Source of the DNA: Gillisella vitis | GTDB lineage: Bacteria; Pseudomonadota; Alphaproteobacteria; Rhizobiales; Rhizobiaceae | Assembly (NCBI RefSeq): GCF_001541345.2 | Contig: NZ_LMVL02000004.1 | Coordinates: forward strand, 186,001-250,000 | Reading direction: 5' to 3' | Length of the DNA: 64,000 nucleotides | Shown here: positions 26,903 through 35,690 of the stretch, piece by piece | How positions within the stretch are numbered: the first letter of the stretch is position 1 | Layout of the letters: the number at the start of each line of letters is the position of its first letter | Position numbers and translations under genes: made by a program | Notes under the pieces: model-generated | Seen by the model: the letters and a program-made list of their open reading frames with translations, nothing else | What the model was told of the DNA's origin: nothing | Database searches by the model: none

Positions 26903-27412
26903 ATGACAAGCGCGATTCGCATTATCGGTATCGATCCTGGCCTGCGCCGCACCGGCTGGGGTGTTATCGAGACGTTGGGCAATTCGCTGCGCTTCATCGC
27001 GTCCGGTACAGTCATGTCCGATGGCGATATGGATCTGGCGTCCAGACTGTGTCAGCTGCATGATGGGCTGGCCGATGTGGTGCATCTCCACCAGCCCGAT
27101 GAAGCAGCGGTAGAACAGACCTTCGTCAACAAGGACGCGGTTGCCACGCTGAAGCTTGGCCAGGCGCGTGGAATTGCCATGCTGGTGCCAGCCCGTGCCG
27201 GATTGCCGGTGGCGGAATATGCCCCGAATGCGGTGAAGAAATCGGTGATCGGCGTCGGCCATGGCGATAAGCAGCAGATCCATATGATGCTGAAGATCCT
27301 GATGCCAAAGGCGGAATTCAAGGGCAATGATGCAGCCGATGCCTTGGCCATCGCCATCTGTCACGCGCATAATCGTGGTGGTGAACGGATGCGCCGGGCG
27401 CTGGTGGGATAA
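26903..27412 (+). CDS. ruvC: Holliday-junction resolvase RuvC
   Basis: RuvC cuts four-way DNA junctions symmetrically at the end of homologous recombination. The 169-residue sequence has the first catalytic Asp in [14 protein letters not shown] (D11), the Glu in [10 protein letters not shown] (about 73) and the paired acids in [14 protein letters not shown] (about 146). It starts at 26903 and lies 25 bp upstream of ruvA, so the ruv genes are co-transcribed. Confidence 0.96.
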   Translation: MTSAIRIIGIDPGLRRTGWGVIETLGNSLRFIASGTVMSDGDMDLASRLCQLHDGLADVVHLHQPDEAAVEQTFVNKDAVATLKLGQARGIAMLVPARAGLPVAEYAPNAVKKSVIGVGHGDKQQIHMMLKILMPKAEFKGNDAADALAIAICHAHNRGGERMRRALVG

Positions 27413-27437
27413 TCACTCTTTTCATTGGATATGGCAT

Positions 27438-28055
27438 ATGATTGGCAAGCTCAAAGGCACCATTGACGAGATTGGCGACGACCATGTGCTGGTCGATGTG
27501 CACGGGGTCTGTTACGTCGCGCATTGTTCGTCCCGCACCCTGGCGCGACTAGGGTCGCCCGGCGAGGCCATCGTGCTGTTCATCGAGACCTATGTGCGCG
27601 AGGATCAGCTGAAATTGTTCGGCTTCATGAGCGCGCTGGAGCGGGAATGGTTTAACCTGCTGCAAAGCGTCCAAGGCGTCGGCGCCAAGGTGGCGCTGGC
27701 GATTTTGGCCACCCTCACCCCCTCGGAACTCGCCAATGCCATCGCTCTCCAGGACAAACCCGCCATTGCCAGAGCCCCAGGCGTTGGCCCGAAAGTGGCG
27801 CTGCGCCTCGTTACCGAATTGAAAAACAAGGCTCCGGCCTTCACCGGGGATGCCGGAAGCACCATCGGCCTCAAGCAGGAACTGGGTGAAGGGGTTGCCT
27901 CCGCCCCGATTTCCGACGCGGTGTCAGCTCTGACCAATCTGGGCTATTCCCGAGACCAGGCCGCCAACGCCATCGCCGCCGCGTTGAAAAACGGTGGTGA
28001 AGGCGCCGATAGTGCCAAACTGATCCGGTTAGGCTTGAAGGAGCTGTCGCGGTGA
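27438..28055 (+). CDS. ruvA: Holliday-junction DNA helicase subunit RuvA
   Basis: RuvA binds the junction as a tetramer and guides RuvB. The 205-residue protein starts [20 protein letters not shown]. It has an OB fold, then two helix-hairpin-helix motifs ([16 protein letters not shown] and [14 protein letters not shown]), a flexible linker and a C-terminal domain ([18 protein letters not shown]) that contacts RuvB. The upstream reading to 27327 lies in another frame of ruvC and is rejected. Confidence 0.96.
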   Translation: MIGKLKGTIDEIGDDHVLVDVHGVCYVAHCSSRTLARLGSPGEAIVLFIETYVREDQLKLFGFMSALEREWFNLLQSVQGVGAKVALAILATLTPSELANAIALQDKPAIARAPGVGPKVALRLVTELKNKAPAFTGDAGSTIGLKQELGEGVASAPISDAVSALTNLGYSRDQAANAIAAALKNGGEGADSAKLIRLGLKELSR

Positions 28056-28074
28056 TTTCCTTGCTTTTGGCAAG

Positions 28075-28110
28075 ATTCCTTACTATTGTGGAAAAGTAAG
28101 GAATTTTTTA
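28075..28110. promoter_or_regulatory. 9-bp inverted repeat with T run between ruvA and antitoxin
   Basis: ATTCCTTAC (28075-28083) pairs with GTAAGGAAT (28096-28104) and is followed by TTTTTTA. It could be an intrinsic terminator that partly separates ruvA from the toxin-antitoxin genes, or the operator of the AbrB-type antitoxin. AT-rich arms and a 12-nt loop make the terminator weak. Confidence 0.5.
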
Positions 28111-28135
28111 GCCGGTCAGACCAAGGAGGATCCGC

Positions 28136-28396
28136 ATGAACGTCTTCTACGCAACAATGACCTCCAAAGGTCAAACCACGGTCCCAGCCGAAATCAGGGA
28201 GCTGTTGAAGCTGAAGCCCGGTGACCGGATTCGCTACGTGGTGAAAAACGGTGAAGTCACGCTGAAAGCCAAGAACAAGCGGTTGATCGATCTGGCCGGT
28301 ATTCTGCATCGTCCCGGCATGCCCACCCTGACGATCGAGGAAATGGATGAGGCGATCGGTGACGCCATTGTGGACCACGTGATGGGCCGAGAATGA
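28136..28396 (+). CDS. AbrB/MazE-family antitoxin
   Basis: The 86-residue protein has a SpoVT-AbrB DNA-binding fold (ATMTSKGQTTVPAEIRELLK, then LKPGDRIRYVVKNGEVTLKA) at about 6-45 and a C-terminal acidic tail that would bind the toxin. AGGAGG lies 7 bp before the start. It overlaps the PIN gene by 4 bp (ATGA), the usual layout of type II toxin-antitoxin modules. As an antitoxin it should neutralise the toxin and repress its own promoter. Confidence 0.88.
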   Translation: MNVFYATMTSKGQTTVPAEIRELLKLKPGDRIRYVVKNGEVTLKAKNKRLIDLAGILHRPGMPTLTIEEMDEAIGDAIVDHVMGRE

Positions 28397-28791
28397 TCGG
28401 CATCGACACCAATATTCTGCTGCGCCTCACCATGCAGGACGATGACATTCAAACCAAACAGGCGCTTGCACTGGCCGGTAGTCTGACCCAGGACCAGCCT
28501 GGCTTCGTCAATAGCGCAGTTTTGTTGGAGTTCATCTGGACGGCACGCCGACAGGCCAAAATGTCAAAAGAAGAATTGAAGATCATCCTGTCTGGATTTC
28601 TCGATTCTGAAAATCTCGTGCTTGAAGACGAAAATGTCATAGAACTGACATTGGATGAAATGGATCGCAGCAGCGAGGAATTCGCCGATATTTTCATTGC
28701 TCTCAAGAACAGAGAGCTTGGATGTCGGACAACCATGACATTCGACCGGAAAGCCGCACGAACCGTCCCCCATATGGAACTCCTCGCATGA
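28393..28791 (+). CDS. PIN-domain ribonuclease toxin (VapC-like)
   Basis: The 132-residue PIN protein begins [12 protein letters not shown], with the first metal Asp in DTN. Another conserved acid is in VLLEFIW (Glu, about 43), and further acids occur near [10 protein letters not shown] (about 100). The last motif is [11 protein letters not shown]. VapC toxins cut tRNA or rRNA when the antitoxin is lost. The gene overlaps the antitoxin and also ruvB (ATGA), so toxin and RuvB synthesis are translationally linked. The lengths and key residues look intact. Confidence 0.88.
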   Translation: MIGIDTNILLRLTMQDDDIQTKQALALAGSLTQDQPGFVNSAVLLEFIWTARRQAKMSKEELKIILSGFLDSENLVLEDENVIELTLDEMDRSSEEFADIFIALKNRELGCRTTMTFDRKAARTVPHMELLA

Positions 28792-29831
28792 GCGCTCAAA
28801 ACCCTGTCCTCACCCCGGAAAAGCGCGGCGAAGACGTCGATTCGGCGCTGCGCCCCCAGACGCTGGACGACTTTACCGGCCAGGCGGAAGCCCGCGCCAA
28901 TCTGAAGATCTTCATCGAGGCGGCCAAGAACCGGGGCGAAGCGCTGGATCACGTGCTGTTTGTCGGCCCGCCCGGCCTGGGAAAGACGACATTGGCGCAG
29001 ATCATGGCCAAGGAACTCGGTGTCAATTTCCGCTCGACGTCAGGCCCTGTCATCGCCAAGGCGGGGGATCTCGCGGCCCTCCTCACCAATCTCGAAGAGC
29101 GCGACGTCCTGTTTATCGATGAAATCCATCGCTTGAGCCCGGCGGTGGAGGAAATCCTCTATCCGGCCATGGAGGATTTCCAGCTCGACCTGATCATCGG
29201 CGAGGGCCCCGCGGCGCGCTCGGTGAAAATCGACCTTTCCAAATTCACCCTGGTCGCCGCCACCACCCGGCTTGGCCTGTTGACCACGCCCTTGCGCGAC
29301 CGGTTCGGCATTCCGGTGCGGCTGTCCTTCTATACGGTCGAGGAACTGGAGCTGATCGTGCGGCGCGGCGCGCGCCTGATGGGGTTAGGCATGACCGATG
29401 ACGGGGCGCGCGAAATTGCTCGGCGGGCGCGCGGCACGCCGCGCATTGCCGGGCGGTTGCTGCGCCGGGTTCGCGATTTTGCCGAAGTTGCCCGTGCCCC
29501 CGCCGTCACCCGTGAGATCGCCGATGAGGCGCTCACGCGGTTACTTGTGGATAATATGGGTCTCGATCAGCTCGACACTCGTTATTTGACCATGATTGCA
29601 GTCAATTTTGGTGGGGGGCCAGTCGGCATTGAAACCATTGCCGCTGGCCTGTCCGAACCGCGCGACGCCATCGAGGATATTATCGAGCCCTATATGATCC
29701 AGCAGGGTTTTATCCAGCGCACGCCGCGTGGCCGCGTTCTGACCGCGATTGCCTGGAAACATCTGGGCCTGATGCCGCCGAAAGATATGGAGGCCGCGCA
29801 GTTCCGCCTGACCCTTGAGGATGACGATTGA
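28788..29831 (+). CDS. ruvB: Holliday-junction DNA helicase motor RuvB
   Basis: RuvB is the AAA+ motor of branch migration. The start at 28788 overlaps the toxin stop by 4 bp. The 347-residue protein has Walker [13 protein letters not shown] (about 62-73), Walker [10 protein letters not shown], sensor 1 LVAATTRLG and the arginine finger within PLRDRFG. The C-terminal winged helix ends in [14 protein letters not shown]. The reading from 28722 would start within the toxin gene and lacks similarity. Confidence 0.96.
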   Translation: MSAQNPVLTPEKRGEDVDSALRPQTLDDFTGQAEARANLKIFIEAAKNRGEALDHVLFVGPPGLGKTTLAQIMAKELGVNFRSTSGPVIAKAGDLAALLTNLEERDVLFIDEIHRLSPAVEEILYPAMEDFQLDLIIGEGPAARSVKIDLSKFTLVAATTRLGLLTTPLRDRFGIPVRLSFYTVEELELIVRRGARLMGLGMTDDGAREIARRARGTPRIAGRLLRRVRDFAEVARAPAVTREIADEALTRLLVDNMGLDQLDTRYLTMIAVNFGGGPVGIETIAAGLSEPRDAIEDIIEPYMIQQGFIQRTPRGRVLTAIAWKHLGLMPPKDMEAAQFRLTLEDDD

Positions 29832-30718
29832 TAACCAGACGGACGTTTTTCAAGCTGCTGGCGGGCAGTGCCGCCGGCATTCTGTCGCTTGGCGGCTATG
29901 CAGGGGCGGTGGAGCCGTTGCTGCGGCTGGAAACCACGCGCTACAAACTCTCCCCACCCGGCTGGCCAAAGGGCCAAAGCCTGCGGATTGTCGCGCTTGC
30001 CGATTTCCATGCCTGTCAGCCCTGGATGCCGGCCGAGCGGATCGCCCGGATTTGCGAACATGCCAATACGCTGGGCGGCGATGTCATCCTGCTGCTGGGC
30101 GATTACATGTCTGGCATGAAACTGGTGACGGGCGTGGTGCCACCAGAGCAGTGGTCCAAGGCGCTCTCCGTGCTGAAAGCACCCTATGGCGTCCATGCCG
30201 TCTGCGGCAATCACGACTGGTGGCAGGATACCGAGGCGCAGCTTCAACGCCTGCCGGAAACCATGGCCCATCGGGCGCTGCGCAGCGTCGGCATCAATGC
30301 CATGTCGAACAGCGCGGTGCGGTTGGGGTCGGAAGCTCAGCCTTTCTGGGTGGCCGGGCTGGAAGACCAATGGGCCTATCTGACCGGCAATCACCGGATG
30401 CGCGGCCTCGACGACCTACCCGGCACGCTGGCCAAGGTGACCGACAATGCCCCAGTCATCCTGCTGGCCCATGAACCGGATATTTTCCCCACCGTGCCGG
30501 ATCGGGTCTCGCTGACGCTTTCGGGCCATACCCATGGCGGTCAGGTCAATCTGTTCGGCTGGACACCGGTCGTGCCATCACGCTTCGGCTCACGCTATGT
30601 CTATGGCCATCGCGAGGAAAATGGCCGCAATATCATCGTCTCCGGCGGGCTTGGTTGTTCCGTCGCACCGATCCGGTTCGGCTCACCGCCGGAAATACTA
30701 GTCATCGATCTGGTTTAA
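29828..30718 (+). CDS. Tat-exported metallophosphoesterase (YkuE-like)
   Basis: The start is a TTG at 29828 that overlaps the ruvB stop; no ATG fits. The N-terminus [17 protein letters not shown] is a short Tat-type signal or anchor. The calcineurin-like motifs are in order: LADFHAC (I), LLLGDYM (II), GNHDWW (III), LAHEPD (IV) and SGHTHGGQ (V). It has about 296 residues. Relatives of this group act on the outer face of the inner membrane, but the substrate is unknown. It is followed by two Nudix genes with spacings of 10 bp or overlaps, so it shares their mRNA. Confidence 0.88.
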   Translation: MITRRTFFKLLAGSAAGILSLGGYAGAVEPLLRLETTRYKLSPPGWPKGQSLRIVALADFHACQPWMPAERIARICEHANTLGGDVILLLGDYMSGMKLVTGVVPPEQWSKALSVLKAPYGVHAVCGNHDWWQDTEAQLQRLPETMAHRALRSVGINAMSNSAVRLGSEAQPFWVAGLEDQWAYLTGNHRMRGLDDLPGTLAKVTDNAPVILLAHEPDIFPTVPDRVSLTLSGHTHGGQVNLFGWTPVVPSRFGSRYVYGHREENGRNIIVSGGLGCSVAPIRFGSPPEILVIDLV

Positions 30719-30728
30719 GGACGAGCAC

Positions 30729-31238
30729 GTGGCGAAGGACAATCGCATCCGGATCAAGCAACTGAACCGCATCTTCCAGATGCGCATTGCTGGTCTGGCT
30801 TTTCGCAATGGCCATGTGCTGGTGCATCGCGCCGTGCATGAAAAATTCTGGACCTTTCCCGGTGGCCGCGCCGAAATCGGCGAGACCTCGCAGGACACCT
30901 TGAAGAGGGAAATGGTCGAGGAACTCGGCGTCGAGGCCAGGATCGACCGGCTGCTGTGGAGCGTCGAAAACTTCTTCCACTACGAAGGCCGCGACTGGCA
31001 CGAACTGGGCTATTATTATCTGATGCACCTGCCAGACACCCTGCCCTTCCACGAGACGGACATCATTCACCGCATCCAGGATGGAAAGAACGCGCTGGAA
31101 TTCAAATGGGCAAAAGCCACCAAACAGGCGTTGACCGCAATGGATATCCCGCCTTATTTCATCGCCGAAGAGATCGAAACTCTGCCCACAGCAGCCCGCC
31201 ATCTGGTCTGGGACGATGGTAATCTGGACGACAAATGA
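30729..31238 (+). CDS. Nudix hydrolase, first tandem copy
   Basis: This 169-residue Nudix protein has the box GGRAEIGETSQDTLKREMVE followed by ELG, a complete Gx5Ex7REx2EExGx match with all catalytic acids. The start is GTG at 30729. Nudix enzymes cut nucleoside diphosphates joined to another group; a substrate cannot be fixed here. It has the same length and layout as the next gene, and both have FHxxDIxHRxxDG in the C-terminal half. They appear to be a tandem duplication that diverged. Confidence 0.9.
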   Translation: MAKDNRIRIKQLNRIFQMRIAGLAFRNGHVLVHRAVHEKFWTFPGGRAEIGETSQDTLKREMVEELGVEARIDRLLWSVENFFHYEGRDWHELGYYYLMHLPDTLPFHETDIIHRIQDGKNALEFKWAKATKQALTAMDIPPYFIAEEIETLPTAARHLVWDDGNLDDK

Positions 31239-31744
31239 CCCTTGAGCGCCACATGATCCGGCTGGATAAAAAGCCGCTATTGTTTACCTTCCGGGTGGCG
31301 GGCGTGATCCTGCAAAACGACCATTTGCTGGTGCAAAGAAGCGTCAATGAAACTTATTGGGCATTGCCCGGTGGCCGGGCAGAAATTGGTGAAAGCAGCG
31401 AGCAGACGATTATCCGCGAAATGCAGGAGGAAATCGACCGCACGGTATCCATCAAGCGCCTGCTGTTCACGACTGAGGTTTTCTTTTCTTTTGATGATTA
31501 CCGCGCCCACGAACTGGGATTTTACTATCTCCTGAACATGGATGTGCCCCTGCCCTTCCACCGTGATGATATTGTCCATCGCGTGGTGGATGGTCCAACC
31601 GAAGTGCTGTTTCGCTGGGTGCCAGCAACCGCAGCAGCCTTTGCAGCTTTTGATATCCGGCCAGCCTTTCTGGGCAATTATATGGGTCAGTTGCCAGAGC
31701 GTGCAGAACACTTGATTGTGGATGAGGACAGCAATGACCATTGA
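31235..31744 (+). CDS. Nudix hydrolase, second tandem copy
   Basis: This second 169-residue Nudix protein overlaps the first by 4 bp (ATGA). It has the Nudix box GGRAEIGESSEQTIIREMQE followed by EI, with the final Gly replaced, and the shared FHRDDIVHRVVDG segment. The N-terminus has a longer basic stretch. The two copies differ widely in sequence, so they probably act on different nucleotides. The next gene begins 11 bp before this one ends. Confidence 0.9.
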   Translation: MTLERHMIRLDKKPLLFTFRVAGVILQNDHLLVQRSVNETYWALPGGRAEIGESSEQTIIREMQEEIDRTVSIKRLLFTTEVFFSFDDYRAHELGFYYLLNMDVPLPFHRDDIVHRVVDGPTEVLFRWVPATAAAFAAFDIRPAFLGNYMGQLPERAEHLIVDEDSNDH

Positions 31745-32294
31745 TCCCTGCCGTATCTTTCGCAAGATGGCCCGTAACAATACCTTGGCCAATGCGAGAT
31801 TGCTGGGTGCCTGCGCGCAGCTTCAACCGGGTGAGTTTGAAGCGCCGCGCACCAGCTTCTTCCCCTCCATTAAGGCAACCCTCAACCACATTTTGACCGT
31901 CGATTGGTTCTACGTGGATGCTTTGGAAGGCGGCACACTTGGTCCGGCGGCGTTTGACAATGAAGAGCCTTTTGAAACGATTGGCACCCTGCACAAGGCC
32001 CAATCCGCTGTCGATCAGCGTCTTCTAAGCCTATGCGATGCCCTCACCGCCGACACGCTTGCCCAAGACGTCACTGTACATCGCGGGACGAGGCTGCAAA
32101 TTGAACGGTGTGACGATCTTCTCTTCCATCTGTTCCACCATCAAACCCATCATCGCGGTCAGGTCCATGCCATGCTGACTGGCACCAGTGTCAAGCCGCC
32201 GCAACTCGATGAGTTCATAACAGCGACGGATTTCCGCGACAGGGCCGATGATATGCGAAAGCTGGGTTGGACCGAAGCCGATCTCGGTCATTGA
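31734..32294 (+). CDS. DinB-family protein
   Basis: The 186-residue protein starts at 31734 inside the end of the second Nudix gene. It is a four-helix DinB/YfiT-like protein, with the metal-binding histidines in SIKATLNHILTVDWFY (first) and LFHHQTHHRGQVHAML (the pair). Members bind a metal and some are thiol-dependent transferases, but no reaction is shown for this one. It is in the same overlapped run of genes. Confidence 0.88.
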   Translation: MTIDPCRIFRKMARNNTLANARLLGACAQLQPGEFEAPRTSFFPSIKATLNHILTVDWFYVDALEGGTLGPAAFDNEEPFETIGTLHKAQSAVDQRLLSLCDALTADTLAQDVTVHRGTRLQIERCDDLLFHLFHHQTHHRGQVHAMLTGTSVKPPQLDEFITATDFRDRADDMRKLGWTEADLGH

Positions 32295-32305
32295 AAAGGC
32301 AAACT

Positions 32306-32755
32306 ATGAACCCTGAATTTTCCATTTCCGGCCAACTGATCGAAGGTGGCCATCGTCTCGTCCAGCGGGTCTATTATGAGGACACGGATTTTTCCGGGCT
32401 GGTCTATCATGCCCGCTATCTGCATTTTCTTGAGCGCGGGCGCACCGATTACCTGCGCTGCCTGGGCTGCGAACAGAGCGAGCTGATCAATGCCGATGAG
32501 GAAGGGTTGGTTTTCGTCGTGCACCGCATGGAGCTGGATTTCAAAAGCCCGGCGCGGATGGACGATATCCTTGTTATCGAGACCATCACCGAAAAGGCCG
32601 GGGGCGCCAAGATGGTGCTGCGGCAAACCATCAACAGTGGTGACCGCCGGTTGATCGAAGCAAAAGTGGTGATTGCCGTCGTTAACAAATTTGGGCGTCC
32701 GCGCCGCCTGCCCGAGACGATTGCCGAGAAGTTCCTCGGCTTCACCCCAGGCTGA
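32306..32755 (+). CDS. ybgC: Tol-Pal-associated acyl-CoA thioesterase YbgC
   Basis: YbgC is a hotdog-fold thioesterase usually encoded before tolQ. The start at 32306 gives 149 residues with VYYEDTDFSGLVYHARYLHF, where the Asp in TDFSG and the following YH are the catalytic 4HBT signature. It acts on short acyl-CoAs or acyl-ACP near the membrane; its precise role in the Tol system is not settled. Its stop codon TGA is the first part of a dispersed repeat that fills the gap to tolQ. Confidence 0.92.
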   Translation: MNPEFSISGQLIEGGHRLVQRVYYEDTDFSGLVYHARYLHFLERGRTDYLRCLGCEQSELINADEEGLVFVVHRMELDFKSPARMDDILVIETITEKAGGAKMVLRQTINSGDRRLIEAKVVIAVVNKFGRPRRLPETIAEKFLGFTPG

Positions 32756-32900
32756 CAGTCTGGTCAAGAATTGCTGCTGGCCTGGCGAAAATGGTGATTT
32801 CGAGAACCGGAGCGGTTTTTCGCTCTAAAATGCTGACGTATCAGGCAAGCGCAGAAATTACCATTTGCGGGCGGTCAGCGGCGATTATTGGATAGGCTGT
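32755..32900. repeat. Dispersed repeat family I, copy A, on the ybgC stop
   Basis: This 146-bp element begins at the last base of the ybgC stop with ACAGTCTGGTCAAG and ends with GGATAGGCTGT. Its two halves are imperfect inverted repeats of about 45 bp, sharing GGCCTGGCGAAAATGG-type ends. A second copy lies at 54032-54173. The middle differs between the copies. This looks like a rhizobial RIME/MITE-type element without coding capacity. Confidence 0.8.
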
Positions 32901-33231
32901 GATAACCTATCGTTAACAATAATGATGTCTTACTAACCCTGCGGTGCTTTGTGCGCCGCACGCCTTCCTTTGACCAAATTTAGCGGCAAAAAGGCAAGCT
33001 GGGTGCTTTGGGGATGGCGGATCGCGTTGATGAAACGCCACCGCGCCTATCGGCACATCAGTCATACAAAAGTGCATGATCGATCACACTGCCTGATAGT
33101 GCAGATATGATTGCATAGAAAAACGAATTTGTTACAGCGTTGTTTGCGCAAGCCCGCGTGATGCGCAAATAAAGCTGTAAATCCGCCCGGTCTCTTTACG
33201 TCCGGGCGTCTGGATTTTAGGAACGGTAGCG
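32901..33231. other. tolQ upstream region
   Basis: No gene was recognised. AT-rich stretches around 32905-32940 and 33055-33120 could hold the tol-pal promoter. The long hairpin at 33132-33180 and a smaller CGCCCGG/CCGGGCG hairpin at 33184-33208 lie in the presumed leader. Confidence 0.5.
33132..33180 (+). promoter_or_regulatory. Long hairpin in presumed tolQ leader
   Basis: TTACAGC at 33132-33138 pairs with GCTGTAA at 33174-33180. After one G-A mismatch an inner 11-bp stem (33140-33150 with 33062-type partner at 33162-33172) continues to an 11-nt loop. The whole stem has about 18 pairs. There is no T run, so it is not a standard terminator. It lies 50-100 bp before tolQ. Confidence 0.6.
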
Positions 33232-33951
33232 ATGGAACAAGTAGGATTGGCAGCCGCAAGCCACGACGTAAGCCTTTGGGCCCTGTTCATGCAGGCAGGC
33301 TGGGTCGTGAAAATCGTGATGATCGGGCTTCTGGGCGCCTCCGTCTGGACCTGGGCCATCGTCATCGACAAATATGTCAGCTTCGCCAAGGCGCGCCGCC
33401 AGTTCGACCAGTTCGAACAGGTGTTCTGGTCCGGCCAGTCGCTGGAAGAATTGTATCGCACGCTGGCCGAGCGCAACAATACCGGACTGGCGGCCATTTT
33501 CGTCTCCGCCATGCGGGAGTGGAAGAAGAGCTTCGAGCGCGGCGCGCGTTCGCCCATCGGCTTGCAGATGCGTATCGATCGTTCGATGGATGTCACCATG
33601 GCGCGCGAAGCTGAACATTTCGAAGCCCGTCTGGGGTCGCTGGCTACAATCGGTTCGGCTGGTCCCTTCATCGGTCTGTTCGGCACGGTTATCGGTATCA
33701 TGACCTCGTTCCAGGCGATTGCCGGTTCGAAATCCACCAATCTGGCTGTCGTTGCCCCCGGTATCGCCGAGGCGCTGCTGGCAACGGCGATCGGTCTGGT
33801 CGCCGCTATTCCGGCCGTCATCGCCTACAATAAATTTTCCGGCGAAGCGGGCAAACTGTCCTCGCGCATGGAAGGCTTTGCCGACGAGTTTTCCGCCATA
33901 CTGTCGCGACAGATCGATGAGAAGCTCCAGCCTCGCCAAGCGGCGGAATAA
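33232..33951 (+). CDS. tolQ: Tol-Pal inner-membrane motor protein TolQ
   Basis: TolQ is the proton-channel stator partner of TolR and drives envelope constriction. The 239-residue protein has the MotA/ExbB topology: a first helix at about 18-45 (WVVKIVMIGLLGASVWTWAI), a long cytoplasmic loop, and two helices near LGSLATIGSAGPFIGLFGTV and EALLATAIGLVAAIPAVIAY. The conserved Thr/Ser residues of the channel are present. It begins the tolQ-tolR-tolA-tolB run. Confidence 0.96.
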   Translation: MEQVGLAAASHDVSLWALFMQAGWVVKIVMIGLLGASVWTWAIVIDKYVSFAKARRQFDQFEQVFWSGQSLEELYRTLAERNNTGLAAIFVSAMREWKKSFERGARSPIGLQMRIDRSMDVTMAREAEHFEARLGSLATIGSAGPFIGLFGTVIGIMTSFQAIAGSKSTNLAVVAPGIAEALLATAIGLVAAIPAVIAYNKFSGEAGKLSSRMEGFADEFSAILSRQIDEKLQPRQAAE

Positions 33952-34000
33952 GGCTCCAGTCTAGAACGACTGGGCAAGGTCGGCGAAAGGAATTGATCAG

Positions 34001-34459
34001 ATGGGCATGTCGGTAGGAGCAAATGGAGGCGGCGGTGGCCGCCGCGGCAGCAGGCGCCGGGGCGGCAAGCGCGGTCCCGTGAGCGAAATCAACGTTACGC
34101 CGCTGGTTGACGTCATGCTGGTGCTGCTGATTATCTTCATGGTGGCGGCTCCGATGATGACTGTCGGCGTGCCGATCGACCTGCCGGAAACCCAGGCCAG
34201 CGCCATGAATTCCGATACGCAACCGATCACCATTTCGGTCAATCCGGCTGGCGAAATCTATTTGCAGGAAAGCCCAATCCCGCTTGAGGAAATCGTTCCC
34301 AAGCTCCAGGCTATCGCCACCACGGGTTACAATGAACGCATCTATGTACGCGGCGACACGGCTGCTGCCTATGGCACGGTTATGAAGGTCATGGCGCGCA
34401 TTTCTTCGGCTGGCTACAAGAATATCGGCCTTGTGACCCTGCAAGAACAGGACAAGTGA
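34001..34459 (+). CDS. tolR: Tol-Pal inner-membrane protein TolR
   Basis: TolR is the partner of TolQ with one membrane helix and a periplasmic domain. The 152-residue protein has a Gly/Arg-rich N-terminal tail, then SEINVTPLVDVMLVLLIIFM, where the Asp in PLVDV is the proton-carrying residue. A periplasmic ExbD-like domain follows. It lies 49 bp after tolQ and 9 bp before tolA. Confidence 0.96.
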   Translation: MGMSVGANGGGGGRRGSRRRGGKRGPVSEINVTPLVDVMLVLLIIFMVAAPMMTVGVPIDLPETQASAMNSDTQPITISVNPAGEIYLQESPIPLEEIVPKLQAIATTGYNERIYVRGDTAAAYGTVMKVMARISSAGYKNIGLVTLQEQDK

Positions 34460-34468
34460 TCTTTCGAA

Positions 34469-35638
34469 ATGAAAGGCAGTCTCGTCACATCTGCGATTTT
34501 GCACGCAACGCTGCTGGCCATGGCGCTGGTGACGATTAGCGCGCCTGCGCCCATGCAAGTCGCCGATGTCGAGGCATTGCCCGTCGATATTGTGCCGATC
34601 TCGGAACTGACCCAGATCCAGCAGGGTGATAAAAAAGCGCCGAAGCGCGAAAAATCGGCCCCCACCCCGACCAAAAAACCAAGCACCGTTCAGAACGCGG
34701 AAAACATGGGCGACAACGAAGTCGACATGAAGACCCCGCCGACGCCATCGAAAAAGCCGTCGCAGCAGGAAACGGCAGCAGCTCCTGAAAAGGTCGACAA
34801 GGTCCTGCCGACGCAGGACAATGAAACCAATGACGTCAAGGAAATTGCCAAGGAAGAGACGGCAGTAGCCCCTTCCAAGGAAGCCGTGCCCGTGCCGAAG
34901 GACGTGCCGACTCCGACGCCCGAGCCAAAGCCTGAACCGCCGAAGCCAGAGCCGCCAAAGCCGGAGGCCAAACCCGAGCCGAAGCCGGAAGCCAAGCCGC
35001 AGGAAGTCGCCAAGGCCGAGGACATTCCGCTGCCAACCAGCGTTCCCCTGCCCGCCTCCAAGCCCAAGCCTGAGCCGCCAAAGCCTGCGGAGACCAAGAC
35101 GCCTGAGCCGAAGCCAACGGAAGCCAAGCCGAAGACCGAGGCCGCCAAGGCGCCTGATGTCAAGAAGGCTGACAAGAACCAGCAGGCAGCCAAGGCGAAA
35201 TCGTCCAAGGAAAGCGACTTCAACGCCGACGAGATCGCCGCGCTGCTCAACAAGACCGACGCAGCCGGCGGCGGCGCCAAGCGCTCCACTGAACAGGCGG
35301 CGCTGGGCGGCAAGAAGACTACGGGCGGATCGACACTCAGCCAGAGTGAAATGGACGCCCTGCGCGGCGCGATTCAGAACAACTGGTCGGTGCTGTCAGG
35401 CATGGGCGATGCCCAGGGCATGGTGATCCGCGCCCATTTCAAGCTGGACGAGAGCGGCAATCTGATCGGCGAGCCGGAAGTGACGGCGACCGGCGGATCG
35501 CCCAGCGCCCAGCAGGTGATGATCTCAAGCGCGCGCCGCGCCATTCTGAAATCCGTGCCGTTCAAGAACCTGCCCGTTGAAAAATACGATGCCTGGTCCG
35601 AGGTTGTCGTCAACTTCGATCCAAGCGAATTCATGTAA
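34469..35638 (+). CDS. tolA: Tol-Pal inner-membrane linker protein TolA
   Basis: TolA links the inner-membrane motor to TolB and Pal. The 389-residue protein has an N-terminal helix (about 5-25), a long Pro/Lys/Glu/Ala-rich region (about 50-245, with [20 protein letters not shown] repeats) that spans the periplasm, and a C-terminal TonB-like domain (about 285-389) with [20 protein letters not shown] and [23 protein letters not shown] sequence. The long low-complexity region explains the spurious antisense reading frame here. Confidence 0.93.
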   Translation: MKGSLVTSAILHATLLAMALVTISAPAPMQVADVEALPVDIVPISELTQIQQGDKKAPKREKSAPTPTKKPSTVQNAENMGDNEVDMKTPPTPSKKPSQQETAAAPEKVDKVLPTQDNETNDVKEIAKEETAVAPSKEAVPVPKDVPTPTPEPKPEPPKPEPPKPEAKPEPKPEAKPQEVAKAEDIPLPTSVPLPASKPKPEPPKPAETKTPEPKPTEAKPKTEAAKAPDVKKADKNQQAAKAKSSKESDFNADEIAALLNKTDAAGGGAKRSTEQAALGGKKTTGGSTLSQSEMDALRGAIQNNWSVLSGMGDAQGMVIRAHFKLDESGNLIGEPEVTATGGSPSAQQVMISSARRAILKSVPFKNLPVEKYDAWSEVVVNFDPSEFM

Positions 35639-35671
35639 AAGCGAATTCATGCCCACACGAATTCATGTAGA
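35625..35671. repeat. Three short copies of CGAATTCATG between tolA and tolB
   Basis: CGAATTCATG occurs at the tolA stop and twice more within about 35 bp, twice with the longer form GCGAATTCATGTA. It includes the stop codon of tolA, so it may be a small local duplication of the gene end. No function is apparent. Confidence 0.65.
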
Positions 35672-35690
35672 AGCTGAAAGGCTTGCCCTT

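Noticed and set aside
34690..35313. 207-residue minus-strand frame rich in Ser, Gly and Leu
   Set aside because: Produced by the Pro/Lys/Glu repeats of TolA on the other strand.
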